From an uncultured Collinsella sp. (lineage in GTDB: Bacteria > Actinomycetota > Coriobacteriia > Coriobacteriales > Coriobacteriaceae), in the NCBI GenBank assembly GCA_902497065.1, contig CABVDH010000008.1:1-64000 (forward strand): DNA of 64,000 nucleotides, in the 5' to 3' direction. The notes under the pieces were generated by a model. That model was not told the DNA's origin, did no database searches, and was given only the letters and a program-made list of their open reading frames with translations. Made by a program: the position numbers and the translations under genes. Every line of letters starts with the position of its first letter. The first letter of the stretch is position 1. Of the stretch, positions 26,374 to 33,441 are shown piece after piece.

Positions 26374-28551
26374 ATGAACCTCCGCTCATCTCTTGCCTGT
26401 ACCTCGAGCGATATCGCCCGCTGGGGGCTGCGCTCTGTCCTTAAGCGCCAGGGCGGCGTACTCCCCGGCCGCATCGCCATGAAGATCGACCCCGAGCTGC
26501 TAAGCGACCTCGCCGGCCTTGTCGACCGCAGCGTGGTGATCACCGGCACCAACGGTAAGACCACCACCTCCAACCTCATCGCCGACGCCGTTGCCGCCAG
26601 CAGCGCCACCGTGGTATGCAACCGCGCCGGCAACAACATGGAGCCGGGCGTGGTGGGTGCACTGCTCGAGGCGCGCAGCGGCCTCAAGCGAGCCGGCGGC
26701 GGCAAGCGCGTGGGCGTTTTTGAATGCGATGAGCTCTACACCGTGCGCGTCCTGCCCAAGCTCAAGCCGACGTACTTCGTGCTGCTCAACCTGTTCCGCG
26801 ACCAGCTGGATCGCTATGGCGAGATCGATCACACCCAAGAGGTCATCGCCCACGCGTTGGAACTTTCGCCGGCAACGACGCTCATCTACAACGCAGACGA
26901 CCCGCTGTGTGCCGCGATCGCCGCACGCGTTCCCAATGCAAGCATCGCCTTTGGCATCGACGGCGCCACCAACACCGAGTCCGACCGTATTAGCGACTCA
27001 CGTTTTTGCTCAAAGTGCAACGCGCCGCTGGAGTATGACTACGTGCAATACGGCCAGCTCGGCGCCTACCATTGCCCCTCGTGCGGTTGGGCACGCCCCG
27101 CACTGGTCCGCCGCGTAACGAATGTGGAGCTCAGTCGCGATGGCTATGGTTTTGACCTGGTGTTTGGATCTGATTCCAGTGCGCCAGCCGCGCACATTGC
27201 AACGCGCTACAACGGCCTGTACATGGTCTACAACGTTGCCGCCGCATTCTTTGCCGCACATGAGCTAGGCGTGGATACCGCGCACCTGCAGCCCACGCTC
27301 GATGCCTACGTGCCCGCCGGCGGACGCATGGGCCGCTGGGATATTGCCGGTCGCACCGTCGAGGCAAACCTGGCCAAGAATCCCGTGGGCTTCGATCGAC
27401 AGATCCAGTCCATTAAGACGGCGGGCGGCAGGCTCTGCGCTTTCTTCCTGAACGACAACGACGCCGACGGCCACGATGTATCGTGGATCTACGACGTCGA
27501 CTTTGAGCGCATCGCCGACACGCCGGGTCTTGTCGCCTTTGCCGGAGGCACGCGCGCGCACGACATGCAGGTGCGCCTCAAGTACGCCGGCATCGATGCC
27601 GCGATTATCTCGGACGTCGCGCAGGCAATTGGCGCCGTGGCAGACGAGGCCGCCGATGACACCTTCTACGCCGTCGCCAACTACACGGCCTTCCCGCCGC
27701 TGGTCAAGGAGCTCGACGGGCTGAAAGGCGCCGCCGCCGACGCTGTTGCCGGGCACGCCGTAGCCCGTGCCGATGGCAACACCATCCCTTCCGCCGTCGC
27801 GCCGGTCGAGCTTTCGCGCCCGCTGCGCATCGTCTACCTGTATCCCGATGCCCTTAACCTCTACGGCGACGGCGGCAATGTTATCGCGCTCGAGCGCCGC
27901 TGCGTCTGGCGCGGCATTCCCGTGCGCGTGGACGAGGTCCGTATGGGCGAAACGCTTGATTTGACCGATGCCGATATCGTCATGATGGGTGGCGGCTCTG
28001 ACCGCGACCAGCTAGCCGTGGCACACGAGCTGCTCGCTCAAAAAGACAAGGTCGCGGCCTATGTTGAGGACGGCGGCACACTGCTTGCCATCTGTGGCAG
28101 CTATCAGCTGCTCGGCCGTTCGTACTACATGGGCGACGATCGCATTGAGGGCCTGGGCGTCATTGCCGCCGAAACCGTACGTGGCTCCGATCGCCTGATC
28201 GGCAACGTCGCCGTCAAGACCGACCTGGCACCCGAACCCTTTGTAGGATTCGAAAACCACGGCGGCCGCACCCTGCTCGATGCAGAGGCCACGCCGCTCG
28301 GAACGTCTGTCGTCGCGGGCACCGGCAACAACGGCGACGATGGCTTTGAGGGCCTGATCTACAAGGGCGTCATCGGCACGTACCTGCATGGCCCGGCGCT
28401 GCCCAAGAACCCCGAGCTCGCCGACTGGCTGATCGCCCATGCCCTCGAGCACCGTGGCGATGCACAGGCCGCCGCCCTGCTGCCGCTCAAGCCCCTCGAC
28501 GACACCTACGAGCACGCCGCCCACGACGCCGCCATGAAGCTCCTCCCCTAA
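26374..28551 (+). CDS. MurT-GatD fusion: lipid II isoglutaminyl synthase
   Basis: 725 aa in one chain. Residues 1 to about 460 are the MurT half: Mur-ligase P-loop GTNGKTTT (58-65), the four-cysteine zinc ribbon (Cys212, 215, 234, 237), and the C-terminal DUF1727-type domain (NDNDADGHDVSWIYDVDFE). After a short alanine-rich linker, residues about 484-700 are the GatD half: glutamine amidotransferase with nucleophile Cys574 (LAICGSYQLLG) and His672 (GTYLHGP). In known bacteria murT and gatD are usually two adjacent genes; together they amidate D-glutamate of the lipid II stem peptide. Both active sites look intact. Confidence 0.92.
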   Translation: MNLRSSLACTSSDIARWGLRSVLKRQGGVLPGRIAMKIDPELLSDLAGLVDRSVVITGTNGKTTTSNLIADAVAASSATVVCNRAGNNMEPGVVGALLEARSGLKRAGGGKRVGVFECDELYTVRVLPKLKPTYFVLLNLFRDQLDRYGEIDHTQEVIAHALELSPATTLIYNADDPLCAAIAARVPNASIAFGIDGATNTESDRISDSRFCSKCNAPLEYDYVQYGQLGAYHCPSCGWARPALVRRVTNVELSRDGYGFDLVFGSDSSAPAAHIATRYNGLYMVYNVAAAFFAAHELGVDTAHLQPTLDAYVPAGGRMGRWDIAGRTVEANLAKNPVGFDRQIQSIKTAGGRLCAFFLNDNDADGHDVSWIYDVDFERIADTPGLVAFAGGTRAHDMQVRLKYAGIDAAIISDVAQAIGAVADEAADDTFYAVANYTAFPPLVKELDGLKGAAADAVAGHAVARADGNTIPSAVAPVELSRPLRIVYLYPDALNLYGDGGNVIALERRCVWRGIPVRVDEVRMGETLDLTDADIVMMGGGSDRDQLAVAHELLAQKDKVAAYVEDGGTLLAICGSYQLLGRSYYMGDDRIEGLGVIAAETVRGSDRLIGNVAVKTDLAPEPFVGFENHGGRTLLDAEATPLGTSVVAGTGNNGDDGFEGLIYKGVIGTYLHGPALPKNPELADWLIAHALEHRGDAQAAALLPLKPLDDTYEHAAHDAAMKLLP

Positions 28552-28557
28552 CGCCCC

Positions 28558-28596
28558 AACCACCACAAAGGGGACAGGTACCTTTGTGGTGGTTTT
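28558..28596 (+). terminator. Terminator after the MurT-GatD gene
   Basis: 14-bp perfect stem (28558-28571 with 28581-28594), loop GGACAGGTA, then TTTT. It lies seven bases beyond the stop. Confidence 0.9.
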
Positions 28597-28613
28597 GACC
28601 CATCCCAGCGGTT

Positions 28614-28750
28614 TGTCTCAATCTGTAACATCTAGACCGTTAAAAGTCGTCTTACTGTTACAGAATGAGATGTTCGTCCCGACGCCTACCTTTTGTCTCG
28701 ATCTGTAACAGATAGAGCCAATTTGCCCGCCCAGATGTTACAGATTGAGA
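28614..28750. repeat. Two tandem copies of a hairpin repeat
   Basis: Unit 1: TGTCTCAATCTGTAACA at 28614-28630 pairs with the arm at 28656-28672. Unit 2: TGTCTCGATCTGTAACA at 28694-28710 pairs with the arm at 28736-28750. Arms are almost identical between units while loops differ. The phrase CCTTTGTGGTGGTTTT flanks them at 28581-28596 and 28779-28794. The layout is REP/BIME-like; function unknown. Confidence 0.75.
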
Positions 28751-28834
28751 TATTTGAGAATCGGAATAGAAGCCTACTCCTTTGTGGTGGTTTTCCAGTT
28801 TGCCAACGATATACGCGCCGGCAAAAAAGTCTGC

Positions 28835-28840
28835 TATACT
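28835..28840 (+). promoter_or_regulatory. -10 element of tRNA-Glu
   Basis: TATACT, 10 bases before the mature tRNA 5' end, following the extended TGC. No good -35 is visible at 17 bases. Confidence 0.55.
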
Positions 28841-28850
28841 CTTTCCCGCT

Positions 28851-28927
28851 GTCCCCATCGTCTAGCGGCCAAGGACGCCACCCTTTCAAGGTGGATATCG
28901 CGGGTTCGAATCCCGCTGGGGGCACCA
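28851..28927 (+). tRNA. tRNA-Glu (anticodon TTC)
   Basis: Complete cloverleaf. The acceptor 5' strand GTCCCCA pairs with TGGGGGC (28917-28923). The anticodon stem CCACC/GGTGG encloses loop CTTTCAA, giving anticodon UUC. The T-arm carries GGTTCGAATCC. CCA is encoded (28925-28927). Its 3' half is the likely phage attachment site: the integrase gene enters it antisense and stops in the anticodon loop. Confidence 0.97.
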
Positions 28928-30325
28928 TTCCAATTTTCCTCGAACCCGCTGGATGTCAAGTCTGGCGGGTTCGTTGCTTTCCGTGTCGTAGTTCAGTGTC
29001 ACGAGCACGTCTTCGTCGGATACGCTCACCTGCCAGACGAACGCCTTCAATAAGGTGGCGTCATCGAGCTTCGCGCCGCACTGCAGGAAGTCCGCGAAGC
29101 GCTCCGGGTCTATCTTCTGCTCCTGGATGGCCTGCAGGTCGTAGTTGGCGCGTGCCTTCTGCTGCTCAAGCTCGGCTATGCGCTCCTTCACGCCCGGCGC
29201 TATGATTCCCTGCTCGATGGCGTTCAGGATGTTCTTCAGCCCGCGCTCCGCAGCCGAGAGCGATTCCGCCGCCTGTTTTCGCCTTGTGGCAATCTCCGCC
29301 CCGTCTGCCCTGTCGGCGACCATGCGGGCTATCCTCAAGGCCTCCTCGCGGTCGGAAAGCAGCTCGCGCAGGGCATCGACGATAGCGCCCTCAAGCTCCT
29401 CTCGGCGAACGTTTCTCATGCACCCGTCAACGCAGCTGTAGTACTCGTACTTGACGTTGCGCCGCCCGCGCCCGCTCACGCCCTGCAGGTTTCGCCCGCA
29501 GCCGGCGCATATGGCCTTGCCAGCCAGGGCGAAATCGCCCCAGTCCTCCGAAGAGCGCTTCTTGGTTCCCTGCACCTGCTGAGCGTCCATGAAAGTCACC
29601 TCGTCTATGATCGCGGGCATTCCGCCCTCCTTGACTATGCCGCCCCACTCGTAGCGCCCCGTGTAGCGCCTGTTGTGGAGCATCTGGTAAACCATCGAGT
29701 AGCCGCACGGGTTGCCGTTGGAGGTCTTCACGCCTCGCTGGGCGAAGTCCCGAGCTATCGAGTTCACGGTCTCGCGGTTGATGCGCCGCTTGAAGGCCTC
29801 GCGCACGAACGCGGCGTCATGCTCGTCTATCTCGTACTCGTCGTCCTCCGACTTGCGGTAGCCGAACACGCGCACGCCGTTGGTCTTGCAACGGAGCGCG
29901 TTGCCCTCCATTCCGCGCTTGGTGCGTATGGCGGTCTTCTTCGACTCGCAGGCGGCAAGGCCTTCCAGCAGCTTCTCGTAGATGATGCCCTCGGGCGAGT
30001 CGGGTATGGCCTCAAGCGCCGACACGAGCTTCACGCCCTTCTTGGCAAGCTCGCGCTTGTATATGGGCGCGTCGTACTCCCCACGGGAGAAGCGATCCAT
30101 CATGTACACAAGCACTATGTCGGATTCGCCCGCGTTGGCTATCATGCGCTGGAACTCGGGGCGGTCGTCGGTGCGGCCCGATATGGCGTAGTCGCAGTAC
30201 TCGGCGGCGATGGCATAGCCCTCGCGTTTGCACCAGTCGCGGCACACGCGCAGCTGGTCGTCTATCGAGGCCTCGCGCTGCTTGTTGCATGAAAAGCGGG
30301 CGTATATCACCGCTGTTTTTGGCAT
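28886..30325 (-). CDS. int: Large serine recombinase (phage integrase)
   Basis: 479 aa. Resolvase catalytic domain (about 3-150) with nucleophile Ser12 in YARFSCNKQ, and DRFSRGEYD. Recombinase domain about 155-270. Zinc ribbon about 275-320 (CAGCGRN, then SCVDGC). Coiled coil about 355-415. The final 13 residues, from Trp467 (WCPQRDSNPRYPP), are encoded by the antisense of tRNA-Glu including its CCA. The TGA stop lies in the anticodon loop. The C-terminus is thus set by the attachment site, and the excised phage circle would encode the same end only if the core repeats it. The ribosome site AAAGGAGG is rather far (about 12 bases) from this ATG. Confidence 0.93.
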   Translation of the reverse strand: MPKTAVIYARFSCNKQREASIDDQLRVCRDWCKREGYAIAAEYCDYAISGRTDDRPEFQRMIANAGESDIVLVYMMDRFSRGEYDAPIYKRELAKKGVKLVSALEAIPDSPEGIIYEKLLEGLAACESKKTAIRTKRGMEGNALRCKTNGVRVFGYRKSEDDEYEIDEHDAAFVREAFKRRINRETVNSIARDFAQRGVKTSNGNPCGYSMVYQMLHNRRYTGRYEWGGIVKEGGMPAIIDEVTFMDAQQVQGTKKRSSEDWGDFALAGKAICAGCGRNLQGVSGRGRRNVKYEYYSCVDGCMRNVRREELEGAIVDALRELLSDREEALRIARMVADRADGAEIATRRKQAAESLSAAERGLKNILNAIEQGIIAPGVKERIAELEQQKARANYDLQAIQEQKIDPERFADFLQCGAKLDDATLLKAFVWQVSVSDEDVLVTLNYDTESNEPARLDIQRVRGKLEWCPQRDSNPRYPP

Positions 30326-30360
30326 AATATGAAACGGCCTCCTTTCAGAGGTTCTGTGGA

Positions 30361-30412
30361 AAGCCCCACGGGTAGCGCTGCAACGCTGTGACCCCGTGGG
30401 GCTTCTTTTTTT
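30361..30412. terminator. Bidirectional terminator between integrase and lysogeny genes
   Basis: AAGCCCCACGGG (30361-30372) pairs with CCCGTGGGGCTT (30393-30404), followed by CTTTTTTTCTTT rightward; the minus strand has a T-poor exit. It would separate integrase expression from the repressor transcript. Confidence 0.75.
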
Positions 30413-30414
30413 CT

Positions 30415-30696
30415 TTACCTATATAAGACGGTAAACGAGTACAGCATCATGTCGCTGTCGCGCGTGTTGGCGCTGACGGCCATCTTGACATCGACGACTT
30501 GACAACCTTTGTCCTGGATGCGCGACAACGTTCCGTCGATGCGCTCGGTAACCTTGTCCTCAAGCTGCGTGGCGGTCGAATACATGGCCTTGCCCGCGAC
30601 CTGGAACACGAGGGCGTGAACCTTCCCGTCGCTCACGATGAACTCGTCCGCATCGCTAGCCATCTTCTTAGCGGCGCTTTTGTTGAACATTCCCAT
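30415..30696 (-). CDS. Lysogeny-module hypothetical protein
   Basis: 93 aa, cytoplasmic and unrecognised. It has a mixed alpha/beta pattern with a conserved-looking end (DSDMMLYSFTVLYR). It lies three bases after the repressor and is co-transcribed with it from the leftward promoter, so it is expressed in the lysogen. Immunity or superinfection exclusion is possible but not shown by sequence. Confidence 0.6.
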   Translation of the reverse strand: MGMFNKSAAKKMASDADEFIVSDGKVHALVFQVAGKAMYSTATQLEDKVTERIDGTLSRIQDKGCQVVDVKMAVSANTRDSDMMLYSFTVLYR

Positions 30697-30699
30697 GCG

Positions 30700-30924
30700 T
30701 TATTCCTTCCGTTCGCCAGTATCCCAAGGCCCCGTACCCAATAGTTCGTCAACGGAGCATTCGTAATACCTTGCAAGCTTTATGAGCTTTGATCCATTGA
30801 TTTCGCGTTGCCCGCTTTCCATCATCGAGTAAGCGGGAACACCTATACCGAGAACAGCGGCCACTTCGGGCTGCTTCTTCCCATACTTGAGTCTTGTTTC
30901 CTTGAGACGGAATTGCGTGCCCAC
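30700..30924 (-). CDS. CI-like phage repressor, XRE family
   Basis: 74 aa from a GTG at 30924 with AAGGAGG; a longer open frame upstream crosses the promoter and is rejected. HTH region: KKQPEVAAVLGIGVPAYSMMESGQREINGSKLIKLARYY, then CSVDELLG. Only a DNA-binding domain is present, with no peptidase or dimerisation domain. It is the leftward gene of the switch and probably binds the three operators at 30965-31045. Confidence 0.85.
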   Translation of the reverse strand: MGTQFRLKETRLKYGKKQPEVAAVLGIGVPAYSMMESGQREINGSKLIKLARYYECSVDELLGTGPWDTGERKE

Positions 30925-30950
30925 TGTGTCCTCCTTGCTTCTATAGGCAC

Positions 30951-30979
30951 ATTGTACAAAAAAATTTACAAATAGTGAA
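30951..30979 (-). promoter_or_regulatory. Leftward repressor promoter
   Basis: On the minus strand: -35 TTCACT (30974-30979), 17-base spacer, -10 TACAAT (30951-30956). Operator 1 (30965-30979) covers the -35, giving autoregulation. Confidence 0.75.
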
Positions 30980-31045
30980 TTCCTTACTTGCAAAAGGTCA
31001 GAAGTTCTTCTATATTCACTAATTGTGAAGTTCACAAATAGTGAA
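30965..31045. promoter_or_regulatory. Three 15-bp phage operators
   Basis: TTTACAAATAGTGAA (30965-30979), TTCACTAATTGTGAA (31015-31029) and TTCACAAATAGTGAA (31031-31045). The consensus is TTCAC-N5-GTGAA. Sites 2 and 3 are 16 bp apart; site 1 is 50 bp away. They overlap the two divergent promoters, as in lambdoid switches. Confidence 0.85.
30988..31016 (+). promoter_or_regulatory. Rightward early promoter
   Basis: -35 TTGCAA (30988-30993), 17-base spacer, -10 TATATT (31011-31016). Operator 2 begins inside the -10 and operator 3 covers the start region. Confidence 0.8.
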
Positions 31046-31057
31046 ATGGAGGTGCAT

Positions 31058-31264
31058 ATGAACCCGATCGCAAGCGAGCGAGTTCGAATCGGTCTTAGCC
31101 AAGAAGATTTGGCAACGAAGCTCGGACTCAAAAGCCGCGCCACTGTTGCTAGCTACGAAAGTGGCGGTGAAATCCCCGGCTCGAAGCTCGTAGCCATGAC
31201 GAAGCTTTTCCATTGCTCCGCAGACTACCTGCTTGGACTTACGGAGAACAGGACGGTGGCCTAA
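31058..31264 (+). CDS. Cro-like XRE regulator
   Basis: 68 aa from ATG 31058 (GGAGGT five bases upstream). HTH: SQEDLATKLGLKSRATVASYESGGEIPGSKLVAMTKLF, then CSADYLLGL. First gene of the rightward early transcript; likely competes with the repressor for the same operators. Confidence 0.85.
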   Translation: MNPIASERVRIGLSQEDLATKLGLKSRATVASYESGGEIPGSKLVAMTKLFHCSADYLLGLTENRTVA

Positions 31265-31402
31265 ATGGCCGAACAGCAGACGCCCACCAAGCAGCAGGCA
31301 GAAAAGCCCAAAACGCCGCGCGAGCTGGCATTCGACCACATGTGCGACGTGCTGGTCAAGGCGTACCGGGAAAGCGAGCAGAAAGGCGAGAAGCAGGCGT
31401 AA
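31265..31402 (+). CDS. Small early protein
   Basis: 45 aa, ATG directly after the previous stop and ending in TAATG shared with the next gene. Lysine/glutamine-rich N-terminus, then a helix (ELAFDHMCDVLVKAYRESEQK). No known family. Supported by tight packing on both sides. Confidence 0.6.
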   Translation: MAEQQTPTKQQAEKPKTPRELAFDHMCDVLVKAYRESEQKGEKQA

Positions 31403-31755
31403 TGAGGCAGTGGTCGACACATGAACTCATGTACCTCGAAGAGCACGCGGGCGAAGGCGCTAAGGCGATAGCCAAGGCGCTGGGACGTTCGGAAGACTCT
31501 GTTAAGTGGCAAGCGCAACGCTGCGGACTCTCGCTCCGCAAGCGCAGCCAGTGCCCCAACTGCGGCAGATGGACGTTCCGCCCCCTGAACCGAATCAACG
31601 GCTGGTGCATCGAGTGCACGAAGGAACTTCACATGTCCGACCTAGCCGAGCAGGCCAACGCCATGCGAGAGGAGGCGATCAGGGAGAAGAGGAACAACCA
31701 GGAGCGACAGCGCTACTACAGCGCAAAGAGCCGCGCCAAGAAAAAGCAGAAATAG
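31402..31755 (+). CDS. HTH and zinc-ribbon early phage protein
   Basis: 117 aa. N-terminal Myb/SANT-like helix-turn-helix (WSTHELMYLEEHAGEGAKAIAKALGRSEDSVKWQAQ), a CPNCGRW...WCIEC zinc ribbon at about 50-70, and a lysine/arginine-rich C-terminus. It is probably DNA- or RNA-binding. Overlaps its neighbour by TAATG. Confidence 0.7.
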   Translation: MRQWSTHELMYLEEHAGEGAKAIAKALGRSEDSVKWQAQRCGLSLRKRSQCPNCGRWTFRPLNRINGWCIECTKELHMSDLAEQANAMREEAIREKRNNQERQRYYSAKSRAKKKQK

Positions 31756-31811
31756 GCACACCAAAAGCCACACGTGCTATGACCAGCGGAAACATCAGAA
31801 AGGAGCACGAA

Positions 31812-32102
31812 ATGCAAAGCAAAAAGAAAGCGAGCGCCCCCAGCTACCACACTCCGAGCGCCCGCATGAACCGCATCGAGAACGATGCTTCGACCATCAT
31901 ACCATTCGAACGCAAGCAGCGCCCCACCGCGAAGGAGATGCAGGACGCCTCCCAGTTCAAGGCTGGCGTTTTGGTCGGCTTCCTAGCCGCCACGCTCATC
32001 TTCCTCATCGTCCTGTGGGCGTGGATCATCCCCACGATGGACGGCGCGGTGGCAACCGCCCAGCAGGCCTACGAGACCACGGCGGGTGTCGTCCATGCGT
32101 AA
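31812..32102 (+). CDS. Single-pass membrane protein
   Basis: 96 aa from ATG 31812 with AAGGAG. Charged N-terminal 55 residues, then a membrane helix (GVLVGFLAATLIFLIVLWAWIIP) and a short outer tail. Role unknown; early position fits exclusion or host modulation. Confidence 0.65.
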   Translation: MQSKKKASAPSYHTPSARMNRIENDASTIIPFERKQRPTAKEMQDASQFKAGVLVGFLAATLIFLIVLWAWIIPTMDGAVATAQQAYETTAGVVHA

Positions 32103-32430
32103 CGACGAGCGCTACAGCCCCAAGCCGCAGAGCAACCAGCTTGAGATATTCGGCCTCGGCTTCGCAGGCGAGCAGGACTTCCAAGAGGCCCGCAAGTGGA
32201 TCGAGAACAACCCCGGCGCCTGGAACTTCATGGTCGAGAACGCCGTGAGGCTCAACCGCAAGGGCTACGTGTCGGTCAACTACCTGGTGAACATGGTGCG
32301 CAACGAGCTGCATGTGGCCTGCAAGAACGGCATCGCCCCGAGCCTGGCCCGCATCATGGAGGCCCGCTACCCGCAGCTGAAGGGCGCTTTCAACAAGCAC
32401 CGCAGCCAGTCGGACGGTTTCAGCGAATGA
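32095..32430 (+). CDS. Phage hypothetical protein
   Basis: 111 aa from ATG 32095, which overlaps the previous stop by eight bases. Helical, with DFQEARKWIENNPGAW and a C-terminal block resembling small phage proteins found beside RusA. Ends ATGA with the next gene. Confidence 0.65.
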   Translation: MRNDERYSPKPQSNQLEIFGLGFAGEQDFQEARKWIENNPGAWNFMVENAVRLNRKGYVSVNYLVNMVRNELHVACKNGIAPSLARIMEARYPQLKGAFNKHRSQSDGFSE

Positions 32431-32888
32431 GCTGGGTTCAAACGCTGGCAGCGACGGCGCGGGTCGTGGTTCCGGTTCGCGAGGTCGTGGGCAAGCAGCG
32501 CCCCCGCACCGATTACCGCAACCGCCGCACCTACACCCCCACCAAGACCTTGAAGGCCGAGAAGGAGGTGCGCGACGCGTGGCGGGCCGAATACGGCGAG
32601 ACCTTCGCCGGGCACGACGGCCCCGTGAGGATGCGCATATCCACCTACCGACCGCTCGCTAAGAGCAACCCCAAGTATTGGGAAGGGCGCTCTGACATGG
32701 GAAAGCCCGACTGGGACAACGTGGGCAAGCTCGTCTGCGACTCGCTCAACGGCCTCGCATTCAAGGACGACCAGCAGGTGATCACCTGCACCGTGGACAA
32801 GCGCCCGAGGCCCTGCCACGGGACGCAACCGTTTATCAGCATCTACATCGAGTACTTCGTCGAGGAGTACGTGAAGGAGAAGAAATGA
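32427..32888 (+). CDS. rusA: RusA-family Holliday junction resolvase
   Basis: 153 aa from ATG 32427 (ATGA overlap). The catalytic region has the RusA acidic motif KPDWDNVGKLVCDSLNGLAFKDDQQV with several aspartates. It resolves branched DNA during phage replication and recombination. Length is a little above the usual 120-140 aa. Confidence 0.9.
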   Translation: MSWVQTLAATARVVVPVREVVGKQRPRTDYRNRRTYTPTKTLKAEKEVRDAWRAEYGETFAGHDGPVRMRISTYRPLAKSNPKYWEGRSDMGKPDWDNVGKLVCDSLNGLAFKDDQQVITCTVDKRPRPCHGTQPFISIYIEYFVEEYVKEKK

Positions 32889-33220
32889 AGCACTTCGAGA
32901 ACAACGTGAACGACGGCATGAGCCGCACCGACAGCATCGAGACGCTTATCGACCTCACCAGCTGCATCGCCGTGAACGCCCTCATGGTGGCGGGCGGCGA
33001 GGCCGAGGCCGACGAGAAGGACGCGGGCGCTTGGTGGGCCATGATCGCCCTGGCCGAGGCCGCGCTTGAAAGCTACCCCGAGGACGTGCGCGCCAAGGGC
33101 TACCAGGTCGTCAACGAGAACACCAACCGGGAGCTTGTGGAGCAGGCGCGCCGCAAAGAGGCCGAGCAGGCCGCCAAGCACGTCATGAGCATCATCTTCG
33201 GCGTGAAGAAGGAGGACTAG
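32885..33220 (+). CDS. Phage hypothetical protein
   Basis: 111 aa, acidic and helical, overlapping the RusA stop by ATGA. No recognised family. A C-terminal charged helix (NRELVEQARRKEAEQAAKH) suggests oligomerisation. Confidence 0.6.
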   Translation: MKHFENNVNDGMSRTDSIETLIDLTSCIAVNALMVAGGEAEADEKDAGAWWAMIALAEAALESYPEDVRAKGYQVVNENTNRELVEQARRKEAEQAAKHVMSIIFGVKKED

Positions 33221-33222
33221 CC

Positions 33223-33441
33223 GTGGCGCTGATCACAACGCAACCGGTAAGCGCACGCGCCCTGTTCAAGCAATCGACCATCAAGGGCGACGAGGCGGTC
33301 TTGCAGTTCTCCGTCCGAATGGACAGCGAGAACGCCTTTCCCCTGATGAAGAAGACGGGCGGCTACGTGATCCTGACCGTGGAGAGCGAGCAGAAGACCA
33401 TCGAGTTCGACGACGAGACCGGGGAGGTCTGGGATGAGTAA
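33223..33441 (+). CDS. Phage hypothetical protein
   Basis: 72 aa, GTG start two bases after the previous stop. Beta-rich pattern (AVLQFSVRM; YVILTVESEQKTIEFDDETGEV). Overlaps the next gene by eight bases. Family unknown. Confidence 0.6.
   Translation: MALITTQPVSARALFKQSTIKGDEAVLQFSVRMDSENAFPLMKKTGGYVILTVESEQKTIEFDDETGEVWDE

Noticed and set aside
28686..28928. Leftward open frame giving a peptide with PPAGFEPAISTLKGW
   Set aside because: This is the antisense of tRNA-Glu, a well-known false protein; no independent support.
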